A stretch of DNA of 64,000 nt from Sphingomonas sp. CBMAI 2297 (GTDB lineage Bacteria; Pseudomonadota; Alphaproteobacteria; Sphingomonadales; Sphingomonadaceae): the NCBI RefSeq assembly GCF_029870595.1, contig NZ_JAPDIR010000018.1:36607-100606 (forward strand), in the 5' to 3' direction. Shown here in pieces: positions 17,381-25,975 of the stretch (the stretch's first letter is position 1; each line of letters begins with the position of its first letter). A program made the translations under genes and the position numbers. The notes beneath the pieces are model-generated. The model made no database searches. It saw only the letters and a program-made list of their open reading frames with translations, and had not been told where the DNA came from.

Positions 17381-18502
17381 ATGACCGATCCGCCGCCGCC
17401 CGAAATCCTTTCCCGCAGCCTGCACGACATGCTGGCGCAGCTGCGCGACCCGGCCGCCGCGGAGGGACTCTCGACGCGCAAGGCGGACGGCTGGAGCCAT
17501 CCGACGCCCGGCGGCCTCGGTTTCCGCTACGAGTATGACAGCAATGTCGCCAAGGGCGGCTGGGAATTCTACGAGCTGCACAACGGCGTCTGCGTCGCCC
17601 TGGTCAACATGGTGGCGCGCCGCCAGCTCGCCCGCAGCCACCGGTGCGACGACTATCTCGCCTTGTCCGCGGTGCTCAACGGCAATGTCCGGCTTACCGA
17701 TGCCGCCGGCACCGATGGCGAGCTCGCCGACGGCTATTGCACCATCTATGGCACGGGCGGCGGGCGCAGCTTCGACACCGTCTATGCGGCGGGCGACCAT
17801 CTGCGCTGGGTGACCCTGTATTTCGAGCGCGGGCGCTTCTTCGAGCTGACCGGACTGACCGATAGCGACATCCCGGCCGACCTTGCCCAGTATATCCGCG
17901 ACGGCGGCGACTATCCGGTCCGCAACGTGCCGCTGTCGGAGCTTGCCTCGCTCACCGCGCACCAGCTCATCTCGCCGCCCTTCGCCCGCGCCTTTCGCGG
18001 CGCGTTCATGTCCGCCAAGGCGCTGGAGCTGGCCTGCCACATCCTCTTTGGCCTGTCCCAGCCGGACAGCGAGCAGTTCGGCGGCCGGTTCGAGGCGGAG
18101 GACCATCGCCGGCTCAAGCGCGCGATGCAGATCATCCGCGACAATATCGACCAGCAGATCAGCATCCACGAGATCGCCGAAATGGTGGGAATGACGCGCC
18201 ATCGCCTGCAGATCGGCTTCCGCATGATCTATGGCGAGACGGTGGGTCGCATCCGCGACAAGCTGCGCATGGAGCTGGCGCTCGACCTCATCCGCGACTC
18301 GAAGATGTCGATGATGGAGATCGCGCTGGAGACCGGATATGAACATGCGGCGAGCTTCACGCGCGCCTTCAAGGCCGCATTCGGGGTCTCGCCGATCCAG
18401 ATGCGCAAGGTGGCGAATGACGAGCTGCGCGTGCGGCACCTCGCCTCCAGTCTGAAGCGCGGCGCCAGGCCGGCGAGCGATGGGGAAAGCGATGAGGGCT
18501 GA
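17381..18502 (+). CDS. AraC-family transcriptional regulator
   Basis: A 373-residue protein. The N-terminal 240 or so residues form an effector-binding region without a clear family name. Residues about 255-350 carry the paired AraC helix-turn-helix (QQISIHEIAEMVGMTRHRLQ, then MSMMEIALETGYEHAASFTR and FKAAFGVSPIQMRK). It starts six bases after the amidase stop and overlaps the MFS gene start, so it is within the transcription unit it probably controls. Confidence 0.88.
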   Translation: MTDPPPPEILSRSLHDMLAQLRDPAAAEGLSTRKADGWSHPTPGGLGFRYEYDSNVAKGGWEFYELHNGVCVALVNMVARRQLARSHRCDDYLALSAVLNGNVRLTDAAGTDGELADGYCTIYGTGGGRSFDTVYAAGDHLRWVTLYFERGRFFELTGLTDSDIPADLAQYIRDGGDYPVRNVPLSELASLTAHQLISPPFARAFRGAFMSAKALELACHILFGLSQPDSEQFGGRFEAEDHRRLKRAMQIIRDNIDQQISIHEIAEMVGMTRHRLQIGFRMIYGETVGRIRDKLRMELALDLIRDSKMSMMEIALETGYEHAASFTRAFKAAFGVSPIQMRKVANDELRVRHLASSLKRGARPASDGESDEG

Positions 18503-19760
18503 GGGGCGCGGGGCCATGATCCCGCGAAGCGCGATCGTGCTGCTGCTGAGCGCGATCTACGCGGTCAATTACATCGACCGGCAGATCCTCGCGATCATCC
18601 TGGAGCATATCAAGCACGAGTTCCAGGTGTCCGACACGCTGCTCGGGCTGCTGGTCGGGCCGGCCTTCGCCCTGTTCTACGCGACGCTGGGCATGCCGAT
18701 CGCGCTGGCCGCCGACCGGATGAGCCGCTCGCGGATCATCATCGCCTCGCTCGCCTGCTTCAGCGCGATGACGCTGGCGTGCGGGCTGGTCGCGCGTTTC
18801 TGGCAGCTCGTCGTCGCGCGGATGCTGACGGGTGTCGGCGAAGCCGGCACCGGCCCGGCCTCGCAATCGATCATCTCCGATCTCTACGGTCCGTCCGAAC
18901 GGGCGACGGCGCAGGCCATCTACGCCACCGGCGTCAATGTCGGGCTGATGATCGCCTTTTTCGCAGGCGGCTGGATCGCCGATGCCTATGGGTGGCGCGC
19001 GGCCTTCATCGCCGCCGGCCTGCCCGGCCTGCTGCTGACTCTGCTGGCAATGGCGGTCCTGCGCGATCCGCCCCGGCCCGCGCCCGCGCAATCGCCCTCC
19101 CCCGCCACCGTGCGGCTCGGCTTCCTTTGGCGGCAGCGCTCCTATCGCTACATCGTGCTGGGAACCGCGATGAGCGCCTTTTCCGGCTATGGCATCACTG
19201 CGTTCGTGCCCGCCTTCCTGATCCGCTCGCATGGCATGGGGTCGACCGAGGTGGGCCTGATCTTCGCGTTGATCGTGGGGTTGGGCGGCGGGCTGGGCAC
19301 CTATGCCTCGGGCCGCTTCGCCGACATCGCGGCGCGGCGCGGCGGCATCCATCGCAACCTGCTGGCGCCGGCCATCGCCGCTCTCATCTCGATACCCTTC
19401 TGGGTGCCGTTCTTCCTGGCCGGCAATGTCGCGGTGGCGATCGCGGCGGCGGTCATTCCCGTCTCGCTCAGCGCCGCGTTCATCGGCCCGTGCATCGCGA
19501 CGATCCAGACGATCACGCCGTCGCCAATGCGCGCGCGCGCCGCCGCGATCCAGCTGTTCGTCGGCAATCTGATCGGCCTCGGCCTCGGCCCGCTGGTGAT
19601 CGGCGTGCTGAGCGACCTGCTGCGGCCGGTGTTCGGCGCGGACTCGCTGCGATACGCTATGTTCGCCGGCGTGGCCGCCGCGGTTGCCTCGATCCCCTTC
19701 TACCTGGTCGCCGCGCGCCATGTGCCGGAGGATCTGGAGCGGCTGGGCCGGCGCGACTAG
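18492..19760 (+). CDS. MFS transporter, spinster-like
   Basis: About 422 residues with 12 predicted membrane helices. Helix 1 contains AIYAVNYIDRQILAIIL, the typical opening of spinster-type MFS carriers in sphingomonads. GMPIALAADRMSRSRIII gives the family loop 2-3 motif and VARMLTGVGEAGTGPASQSI helix 4. The ATG at 18492 has GGGGA upstream; ATG 18480 and 18516 are alternatives. The reading overlaps the AraC gene. It ends in CTAG, where its stop overlaps the stop of the convergent D-aminoacylase gene. Probably takes up or exports a small carboxylate, amide or peptide; substrate unknown. Confidence 0.87.
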   Translation: MRAEGRGAMIPRSAIVLLLSAIYAVNYIDRQILAIILEHIKHEFQVSDTLLGLLVGPAFALFYATLGMPIALAADRMSRSRIIIASLACFSAMTLACGLVARFWQLVVARMLTGVGEAGTGPASQSIISDLYGPSERATAQAIYATGVNVGLMIAFFAGGWIADAYGWRAAFIAAGLPGLLLTLLAMAVLRDPPRPAPAQSPSPATVRLGFLWRQRSYRYIVLGTAMSAFSGYGITAFVPAFLIRSHGMGSTEVGLIFALIVGLGGGLGTYASGRFADIAARRGGIHRNLLAPAIAALISIPFWVPFFLAGNVAVAIAAAVIPVSLSAAFIGPCIATIQTITPSPMRARAAAIQLFVGNLIGLGLGPLVIGVLSDLLRPVFGADSLRYAMFAGVAAAVASIPFYLVAARHVPEDLERLGRRD

Positions 19761-21196
19761 CTTCCGCGCTTCAGCAGCCGCCCGGCACAGATGCCGGTCA
19801 CGCCCTTCGCCTCGCCATAGGCGAGCCGCCCATTGACCCATGTCGCGACGACACCCGCCGACAATCGGGTCGGCGCGGCGAAATCGGCGCGGTCGATGAT
19901 GCGCGCGGGGTCGAACAGCGTGAGATCGGCATGGGCACCCTCCGCCACGATCCCGCGCCCGGCTATCCCGAAGGTCTCCGCGGTCAGCCCGGTCATCTTG
20001 CGGATGGCGGTCTCGAGCGGGAACAGCCCCATGTCGCGGGCATAATGACCCAGCACGCGCGGGAAGGTGCCCCACAGGCGCGGATGGGGCCGCTCGTCGT
20101 GCGGCAGGCCGTCGCTGCCGATCATCGTCAGCCGGTGCGCCATGATCCGGCGCACCTCGCCCTCGTCCATCGAGAAATAGACCGCCCCCGCCGGCACCAG
20201 CCGCGATGCCGCCTCGCCCAGCGAGACCTGCCACTCCGCGGCGATCGCCGCGAGCGACTGCCCGGCGCGGTCCGGGTGCGGCACGGACCAGCTCACCACC
20301 GTCTCGATATCGGGGCGCACCCATTCGGGGCGCAGCACGGTGCTGGAGGCGCAATAGGGATAGACGTCCAGCCCGATGGGATGATGCGCCGCACAGGCAT
20401 CGATCATCGCCAGCGTGGCGTGTGACTTGCCGAAATTCTCCGGCGCGGTGCATTTGTGGTGGCTGACGATGATCGGCAGGCCGCCCGACACGCCGATCTC
20501 GATCGCCTCCGCGACGGCCGCCTCCACCGCGTTCCCCTCGTCGCGCAGATGCGTGACATAGAGCCCGCCCCGCCCCGCCGCGCACCGGGCGAGCGCGACC
20601 AGCTCGGCCATCTCCGCGCCGCCGCCGGGCGCGTACCACAGGCCGGTGGACAGCCCCGCCCCGCCCTGGTCGAGCGCCTCGGCCAGCCGCGCCTCCATCC
20701 GCGCCACCTCCGCCGGCGTCGCCGCGCGCGCGGTATCGCCGCCCATCGCCTCGATCCGGATCGGCATGTGGCCGACCAGCGCCAGCGCGTTCACGGCCGG
20801 CGGGGATTCCGCCAGTTGCCCGGCATAGGCGGCGAAACTGGGGAAGCGCCACCAGCGCGCGTCTCCCAGCAGGTCGAGCGGCGCGGGCGGGCGACTGTCG
20901 AACGCGACCGGGGAGAGGCTGATCCCGCAATTGCCGACGATCACCGTGGTGACTCCCTGCGAAAGCTTGCACAGCATCGCCTCCGCCCCGCCCAGGATCA
21001 GCCGGTCGTCATGCGTGTGCGCATCGATGAAGCCCGGCGCGAGTACCAGCCCCGTCGCGTCGACCTCCTCCCGCGCCGCGCCGATGCTTCCGCCGATCGC
21101 GGCGATCCGGTCCCCTTCCACCGCGACGTCCGCGACGATGCCCGGGGCACCGGTGCCGTCGATCACCAGCGCACCGCGAATGGCGAGGTCGATCAC
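19757..21196 (-). CDS. N-acyl-D-amino-acid deacylase (D-aminoacylase)
   Basis: A 479-residue amidohydrolase-superfamily enzyme of the COG3653 type, which releases D-amino acids from their N-acyl forms. Visible metal-site motifs: GFIDAHTHDD, the Cys in VGNCGIS, VTHLRDEG, SHHKC and MIGSDGLPHDE. The C-terminal RKMTGLTAETFGIAGRGIVAEGAHADLTLFDP is also typical. The GTG start at 21196 lies behind GGGGGCGGA and overlaps the stop of the upstream PaiB-like gene (GTGA), so the two are translationally coupled. Fits a pathway for N-acyl-D-amino acids together with DgcN and DgcA. Confidence 0.87.
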   Translation of the reverse strand: MIDLAIRGALVIDGTGAPGIVADVAVEGDRIAAIGGSIGAAREEVDATGLVLAPGFIDAHTHDDRLILGGAEAMLCKLSQGVTTVIVGNCGISLSPVAFDSRPPAPLDLLGDARWWRFPSFAAYAGQLAESPPAVNALALVGHMPIRIEAMGGDTARAATPAEVARMEARLAEALDQGGAGLSTGLWYAPGGGAEMAELVALARCAAGRGGLYVTHLRDEGNAVEAAVAEAIEIGVSGGLPIIVSHHKCTAPENFGKSHATLAMIDACAAHHPIGLDVYPYCASSTVLRPEWVRPDIETVVSWSVPHPDRAGQSLAAIAAEWQVSLGEAASRLVPAGAVYFSMDEGEVRRIMAHRLTMIGSDGLPHDERPHPRLWGTFPRVLGHYARDMGLFPLETAIRKMTGLTAETFGIAGRGIVAEGAHADLTLFDPARIIDRADFAAPTRLSAGVVATWVNGRLAYGEAKGVTGICAGRLLKRGS

Positions 21197-21807
21197 GATT
21201 CCGCCCCCAGCCGTTCGGCGTTCATGGCCTCCACCCAGCGGATCAGTGCGTCTTCCTCCAGATGATCGAGCGTCTCGCGCACCACTGCCGGCGGCTCGTC
21301 CTGAGCAAGCTTGAACCGGGCATCGACCTTCACGACCTTCGCCGTGAACCCGATCACCCGGTCGCGCAGCGCGGCATAGCGATGGGCGATCTCCGCCACC
21401 CGCCAGCGTTCCGGGCGGCCCTGCTCCATCTGGTGGACCAGCAGGTTGAGCGCGCGGTCGGTCAGATCCTCGCGCAGCGTGACATCGGCGGTGAGCGTCG
21501 CGTTGACATAGATCCAGGTCGGCGCCGAATCCCGGTCGGCATACCAGCTCGGCGAGACATAGGCATTCGGCCCCTGGAACAGGATCGCCGCGCGCGGCCG
21601 CTCGCCCAGCCGCGCCACCAGCGGGTTCGTGCGCGCCATATGGCCGAGCAGCAGCATCTCGCCCTCCTCGGGCGGCAGCGCCAGCAGCGGCAGCTGGCTG
21701 CTCAGCACCTCGCCCGCCGGATCGACGCTCACCAGCCAGGCCAGCGGAGCGGTGCGCAGCAGCGTGGCGATATCCTCCGGCGAACGGGGCGCGAAAGGCG
21801 AATGCAC
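21193..21807 (-). CDS. FMN-binding negative transcriptional regulator (PaiB-like)
   Basis: A 204-residue protein matching the PaiB/FMN_bind_2 family: MHSPFAPRSPEDIATLLRTA, LVSVDPAGEVLSSQLPLLAL, GHMARTNPLVARLG, ILFQGPNAYVSPSWYADRDS and ALRDRVIGFTAKVVKVDARFKLAQ. I chose the GTG at 21807 because GGAG lies nine bases upstream and this position matches the usual family N-terminus; the frame is open to 21900. Family members are flavin-reductase-like and in Bacillus affect protease and sporulation genes. Here its coupling to D-aminoacylase suggests a local regulatory or flavin role. Confidence 0.83.
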   Translation of the reverse strand: MHSPFAPRSPEDIATLLRTAPLAWLVSVDPAGEVLSSQLPLLALPPEEGEMLLLGHMARTNPLVARLGERPRAAILFQGPNAYVSPSWYADRDSAPTWIYVNATLTADVTLREDLTDRALNLLVHQMEQGRPERWRVAEIAHRYAALRDRVIGFTAKVVKVDARFKLAQDEPPAVVRETLDHLEEDALIRWVEAMNAERLGAES

Positions 21808-21957
21808 TCGATGTTTCTCCGGATACCAGGACGGGGAGACAGCCACATCGCGCCGGACGCCGCTTTGCAATCCGACCCGCGAATTCGCGAAACCGCGCAC
21901 CGGACTGCAAAGCCGGCCCGCTCCGCGCCTCTATGCCGGCGGCGTGGAGGAACCGCG

Positions 21958-22959
21958 ATGAAGATCGAAGCGCGAACCGAGCAATGGGAGATGGCGGAGC
22001 CGTTCCGCATCTCCGGCGAGACATTCACCCATGCCGAGATCGCCCTGGTCACGATCGAGGATCGCGGCGTCATCGGCCGCGGCGAGGCGTGCGGCGTCTA
22101 TTATCGGGGCGACACCTCGGCGCGGATCGTCGAGCAGGTGACGCGGCTCGCGCCCATCCTCGCGGACGGCATCGATCGCGCCGAGCTCCAGCGCCTGCTG
22201 CCGGCCGGAGGCGCGCGCAACGCGCTCGACGCGGCGCTGTGGGAAGTCGAGGCCGGCCACGCCGGAAAGCCGGTATGGCAGCTCGCCGGCCTCCCCGGGG
22301 CGCGACCGCTGCCCACCGTCTTCACCATCGGCATCGCTTCCCCGGGGGAAATGGCACGCAAGGCGGCAGGCATGGCGCATGCCCGCCAGATCAAGCTGAA
22401 GCTGGAAGGCGATGGCGAGGATGGAGAGCGAGTTCGCGCGGTCCGCGCCGCCCGCCCCGACGTCGCGATCGCCGTGGACGGGAACCGGGGTTTCGATCCG
22501 GATGCGCTCGGCGCGCTCATGCCGGCATTGCGTTCCGCCGGCGTGACGCTGATCGAGCAGCCTTTCGCGATCGGGCGGGACGCGGACCTGCGCCATATCG
22601 ACCGCGCGATCCCGATCGCGGCGGACGAGAGCGTTCAGGACAGCGACGATCTCGAGGGGCTGATCGGGCTGGTCGACCTCGTCAACATCAAGCTCGACAA
22701 GTGCGGCGGCCTCACCCACGCGCTCGCGATGGAACAGGCGGCGCGCCGGATGGGCTTCGGAGTCATGGTCGGCAACATGACCGGCACCAGCTGGTCGCAG
22801 GCGCCCGCCTTCATCCTCGGCCAGCGCTGCGACCTTTGCGATCTGGATGGCCCCACTTTCCTCGCCCGGGATCGCGCCCCGGGCGTTCGCTATGCTGACG
22901 GACTGATCCATTGCCCGGACGATATCTGGGGCGGCGGACGCGCGCGCGCGCCACGATAA
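21958..22959 (+). CDS. dgcA: N-acetyl-D-glutamate racemase DgcA / dipeptide epimerase
   Basis: A 333-residue enolase-superfamily enzyme. ATG 21958 follows GGAGG. The barrel residues are present: KxK in QIKLKLEGD, Asp in VAIAVDGNRGF, Glu in TLIEQPFAIG, Asp-Glu in IAADESV, KxDK in NIKLDKCGG, and a DxD (CDLDGP) in the eighth-strand region, as in dipeptide epimerases. In D-glutamate catabolism DgcA converts N-acetyl-D-Glu (made by DgcN) to N-acetyl-L-Glu. L-Ala-D/L-Glu epimerase activity on peptidoglycan dipeptides is the alternative. Divergent from the paiB/D-aminoacylase pair. Confidence 0.82.
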   Translation: MKIEARTEQWEMAEPFRISGETFTHAEIALVTIEDRGVIGRGEACGVYYRGDTSARIVEQVTRLAPILADGIDRAELQRLLPAGGARNALDAALWEVEAGHAGKPVWQLAGLPGARPLPTVFTIGIASPGEMARKAAGMAHARQIKLKLEGDGEDGERVRAVRAARPDVAIAVDGNRGFDPDALGALMPALRSAGVTLIEQPFAIGRDADLRHIDRAIPIAADESVQDSDDLEGLIGLVDLVNIKLDKCGGLTHALAMEQAARRMGFGVMVGNMTGTSWSQAPAFILGQRCDLCDLDGPTFLARDRAPGVRYADGLIHCPDDIWGGGRARAPR

Positions 22960-23056
22960 CGGACGCGGGACATGCGCCTGTACCGGCGCGCCGACCGAGG
23001 ATAGAGCCGGCACTTGGCCCCGCGTCGCACATCGCCCCAACTTACGGGAAACGGAC

Positions 23057-24145
23057 ATGGATTTCTCCCAGCTCCAGCGCACCAGCAAGATCGTCGACGA
23101 ATGGCGCTATCCGGCGGCGGAAGCGCGGAGCAGCGGGCTGCTGCAGGTCGACCATGATCCCGATCATCGCCTCTATTGGGAGGAATATGGCAACCCGGCC
23201 GGCGAGCCGGTCATCGTGCTCCATGGCGGCCCGGGCGGCGCGTGCGCGCCGGTCATGGCACGCTATTTCGATCCCGAACGCTACCGGATCGTCCTTTTCG
23301 ACCAGCGCGGCTGCGGCAGGAGCGAGCCGACCGTCGCGGCCGCCGGCCCGGCGATCGCGCTCGCCAACAACACCACCCCGCATCTGATCGAGGACATCAA
23401 CCGCCTGCGCGCCGCGCTCGGCATCGCCGGCAGGATGCATGTGTTCGGCGGCAGCTGGGGCAGCACGCTGGCAATGGCCTATGCGATCGCGCACCCGCAC
23501 CACTGCGCCAATCTGATCCTGCGCGGCATCTTCCTGGGCGCCGCGGAGGATCTCGACTTCATGTATCAGGGCAATGCGGCGACGTTCGAGGATGCGCCCT
23601 TCGCCCTCACTGCGCCGGGCGCCTATGTGAGCTATCCCGAAGCCTGGCGCCGCTTCCTCGCCCCGATCGCCCCGGCCGAACGCGGCGACGTGATGAAAGC
23701 CTATAAGGCGATCTTCGACAGCGTACCATCGACCCAGGAGGAGCGCGCGCGGCAGCTGGCGGCGGCGCTGGCCTGGTCGGTATGGGAAGGCACCATCTCC
23801 AATGCGATCCCCGACGTCGACGACAGCGGGAAGTTCGGGGAAGACGTGTTCGCCCTGTCCTTCGCGCAGATCGAGGCGCATTTCTTCGCCAACCGGCTGT
23901 TCCTGGAGCCGGATCACCTCATCCGCAACGCCGCGACGCTGGCGAGCATCCCGGTGCACATCGTCCATGGCAGGTTCGATCTCGTCTGTCCGCTGACCCA
24001 GGCCTCGCGACTCGCCGCGGCGCTCGGGGAAGCCGGCACCGATCCCGCGACCTTCGTGGTGACGAATGCGGGACACAGCGCAATGGAACGGGAGAACGCG
24101 CTCGCGCTGACGGCGATCATGGACGGCCTGCCTCCGCTCGGCTGA
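23057..24145 (+). CDS. pip: Prolyl iminopeptidase, S33 family
   Basis: A 362-residue alpha/beta hydrolase with the prolyl aminopeptidase signature: VIVLHGGPGGACAP (oxyanion), FDQRGCGRSEP, the nucleophile elbow GGSWGSTLAM, Asp in HGRFDLVCP and His in TNAGHSAMERE. It removes N-terminal proline from peptides in the cytosol. Somewhat longer than the common 310-320 residues because of an N-terminal extension of about 30 residues. It fits the surrounding peptide-use genes. About 100 bases separate it from dgcA. Confidence 0.9.
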   Translation: MDFSQLQRTSKIVDEWRYPAAEARSSGLLQVDHDPDHRLYWEEYGNPAGEPVIVLHGGPGGACAPVMARYFDPERYRIVLFDQRGCGRSEPTVAAAGPAIALANNTTPHLIEDINRLRAALGIAGRMHVFGGSWGSTLAMAYAIAHPHHCANLILRGIFLGAAEDLDFMYQGNAATFEDAPFALTAPGAYVSYPEAWRRFLAPIAPAERGDVMKAYKAIFDSVPSTQEERARQLAAALAWSVWEGTISNAIPDVDDSGKFGEDVFALSFAQIEAHFFANRLFLEPDHLIRNAATLASIPVHIVHGRFDLVCPLTQASRLAAALGEAGTDPATFVVTNAGHSAMERENALALTAIMDGLPPLG

Positions 24146-24191
24146 TGTTCGGCCGGATCGGAATCGATCGGCGAACACCCGCCGCGAATCT

Positions 24192-24217
24192 CTGTAAGCT
24201 TCCGTAACCTGCTGTAA
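24192..24217. promoter_or_regulatory. Three 10-bp-phased YYGTAA repeats
   Basis: CTGTAA, CCGTAA and CTGTAA begin at 24192, 24202 and 24212, exactly ten bases apart on one face of the helix. They sit about 185 bases upstream of the secreted-protein gene at 24401. Directly repeated half-sites of this kind are usual for OmpR/PhoB-type response regulators, one of which is encoded at 26509. Pattern seen; the binding protein is inferred. Confidence 0.45.
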
Positions 24218-24400
24218 GGAAAAACATTTCCTTGGCGGCACGCTTTCCGCACGGCCGATCCCCTACGGCAAATCCCCCACGAGCTAGCATGTTGGAGCAT
24301 CATACGGCGGGAGGCATCGGGCGGGCTCCGCCGGATAGCTGTAAGCCTGTCCCCATGTCCTAATCCGGGCACCAGCAGTCGCTGGCACGGTAGGAGATGT

Positions 24401-24976
24401 ATGATGAAGATTATTGCAATCGGCGCAGCAGCCCTGGCGGTACTCACGGCCGCTCCGGCCCTCGCCCAATCGTCGGGCTCCGGCAATATCGGCGGAGGCA
24501 TCGGCGTGGGTGTCGGCGGCTTCACGAATGGCGGCATCAACACCGACTCGCTGAGCAGCACCAGCACGAGCGGGATCAGCGGAAGCATCAACAACGAGCT
24601 GTCGGCGTCGTCCGGCAGCGGCTTCGGCGGTACGATGAACATCAACAGCCTGCCCGGCGGCACCAGCTATGCCGTGGTCGGCGGAGTCGGCGACGCCGGC
24701 ACCTCGATCACCTCCAGCGTGAGCCCCTCGGGCGTCGGATCGATCACCAGCAACAGCTATAATGGCGGTGTCTATGGCGGCCTGACCCATGGGAACGCCG
24801 CTCTGAGCATGCAGGTGATGAACTTCGGCGAGAGCGCCGGCGACTATAAGTTCAACGCCAACTTCAATGCGTCCAACACCACCAATGTGAACGCAGCGAG
24901 CATCGACTGGAACGCCGCGGGAGCGGTGGGACTGGTCGGGTTCGGGTTCGGCTCGCTCGGCTGGACCGTCGAATAG
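24401..24976 (+). CDS. Secreted Gly/Ser/Asn-rich protein of unknown function
   Basis: A 191-residue protein with a clear signal peptide (cleavage near AALAVLTAAPALA-Q). The mature part is low-complexity, rich in Gly, Ser, Thr and Asn (GGGIGVGVGGFTNGG; STSTSGISGSINNELS; FNANFNASNTTNVNAAS) and has no cysteine. It looks like a beta-rich exported or surface protein; amyloid- or adhesin-like roles are possible but unproven. ATG 24401 or 24404 (GGAG upstream). A second exported protein gene follows 61 bases downstream, and the phased repeats at 24192 lie in its upstream region. Confidence 0.75.
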   Translation: MMKIIAIGAAALAVLTAAPALAQSSGSGNIGGGIGVGVGGFTNGGINTDSLSSTSTSGISGSINNELSASSGSGFGGTMNINSLPGGTSYAVVGGVGDAGTSITSSVSPSGVGSITSNSYNGGVYGGLTHGNAALSMQVMNFGESAGDYKFNANFNASNTTNVNAASIDWNAAGAVGLVGFGFGSLGWTVE

Positions 24977-25037
24977 GAGGCTTACAGGCGGGGCGGCAGG
25001 TGCCGTCCCGCCTCCCTTTCCGTTCAGGAGTTCGATC

Positions 25038-25706
25038 ATGAAGCACCTAGCAGTCGCGGCGACCCTCGTCCTGATGGTCAGTGCCACAGCCGCCAACGCC
25101 CAGCAGACGGCGACGGATAACGCCTCGTCCAATAGCGCGGTGACCGTCGAGGCGATCACCGGCCCGGTCAGCCAGACCCCGGCCCACGAGACCGTCACCT
25201 ATAGCGGGCATGAGTGGACCACCCCGAGCGTCCAGGGCAGCTATTTCGCCGGCGCCAATCCCTGCCTCATCGGCACGGGCGGCGGCATTGCGGGCGGGCC
25301 GATCGGGATCAACCTCAATTTCGGCCGCAGCGACGAAGGGTGTACGCGCAGGTCCGATGCCGCAGCATGGCACGCGATGGGCTTCGACAATGTCGCGGTT
25401 GCCCGGATGTGCCAGGATCGCAAGAGCGCCGATGCCTTCTTCGCCGCCACGGGCACCACTTGCCCCGGCGCCGATCCCGGCCGCTATCGCGCCGCCGATG
25501 GCAGCAAGGCGCCGATGGCCATGCTCGTCGCGAACAGCCGCGCGATCCCCGGAAACCCCAATGCCGGGCCGGTGGACCTGAGCAATCCGGCGGTACAGGC
25601 CGCCATCCACGAGGAAGCCGCGCGCCTGGCACGCACGAACGCCTTCGCGCCGCAAGCGCCCAAGGGGATGCTTCCGCCGCCGCCGCCGCCGCTGCCCCAG
25701 CAATAG
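25038..25706 (+). CDS. Exported protein of unknown function with polyproline tail
   Basis: A 222-residue protein with a signal peptide ending ...SATAANA-Q, behind AGGAG. The mature region contains four cysteines (NPCLIGTGG; EGCTRRSD; ARMCQDRKSA; TTCPGADP), which could form two disulfides in the periplasm. The C-terminus is a proline run (MLPPPPPPLPQQ). The middle (GGGIAGGPIGINLNFGRSDEGC) resembles small periplasmic proteins that accompany fibre or pilus-like surface proteins, but I cannot name a family. Co-directional with the Gly/Ser-rich secreted protein and probably in its operon. Confidence 0.72.
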   Translation: MKHLAVAATLVLMVSATAANAQQTATDNASSNSAVTVEAITGPVSQTPAHETVTYSGHEWTTPSVQGSYFAGANPCLIGTGGGIAGGPIGINLNFGRSDEGCTRRSDAAAWHAMGFDNVAVARMCQDRKSADAFFAATGTTCPGADPGRYRAADGSKAPMAMLVANSRAIPGNPNAGPVDLSNPAVQAAIHEEAARLARTNAFAPQAPKGMLPPPPPPLPQQ

Positions 25707-25726
25707 GGGCGGCAACGGGCCTTGTC

Positions 25727-25975
25727 TCAACCGGCAATGATGAAGGGAATGTCGAGATGACCTTGGAGACCGAACCGGAACGCCAGCTGGATCATATGGG
25801 CGCGGTTACGGGCACGAAGCTTCAGGCGAATATTCTCGACGTGACGATCCACGGTCTTCGGACTGATCTCGAGCCGTCTGGCGATTTCCTTCGCACAGAA
25901 ACCGCCGGCGGCGAGATCGAGTACCTGCAGTTCGCGTGGAGTGAGGTGGTCATAGGAATGCGCTCGTTCTTCCAT
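25727..25975 (-). CDS. Small LuxR-type HTH regulator
   Basis: An 82-residue protein that is almost only a GerE/LuxR helix-turn-helix (HLTPRELQVLDLAAGGFCAK, then EIARRLEISPKTVDRHVENI). The ATG at 25975 has GGAG eight bases upstream; in-frame ATGs at 26005 and 26047 would add an unconserved leader. There is no receiver or autoinducer domain, so activity must be set by expression level or a partner. It converges on the two exported-protein genes and is a likely local regulator of them. Confidence 0.8.
   Translation of the reverse strand: MEERAHSYDHLTPRELQVLDLAAGGFCAKEIARRLEISPKTVDRHVENIRLKLRARNRAHMIQLAFRFGLQGHLDIPFIIAG

Noticed and set aside
15911..18517. An 868-codon open frame on the minus strand
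   Set aside because: Antisense to the amidase and AraC genes, which have clear motifs; the frame is a shadow.
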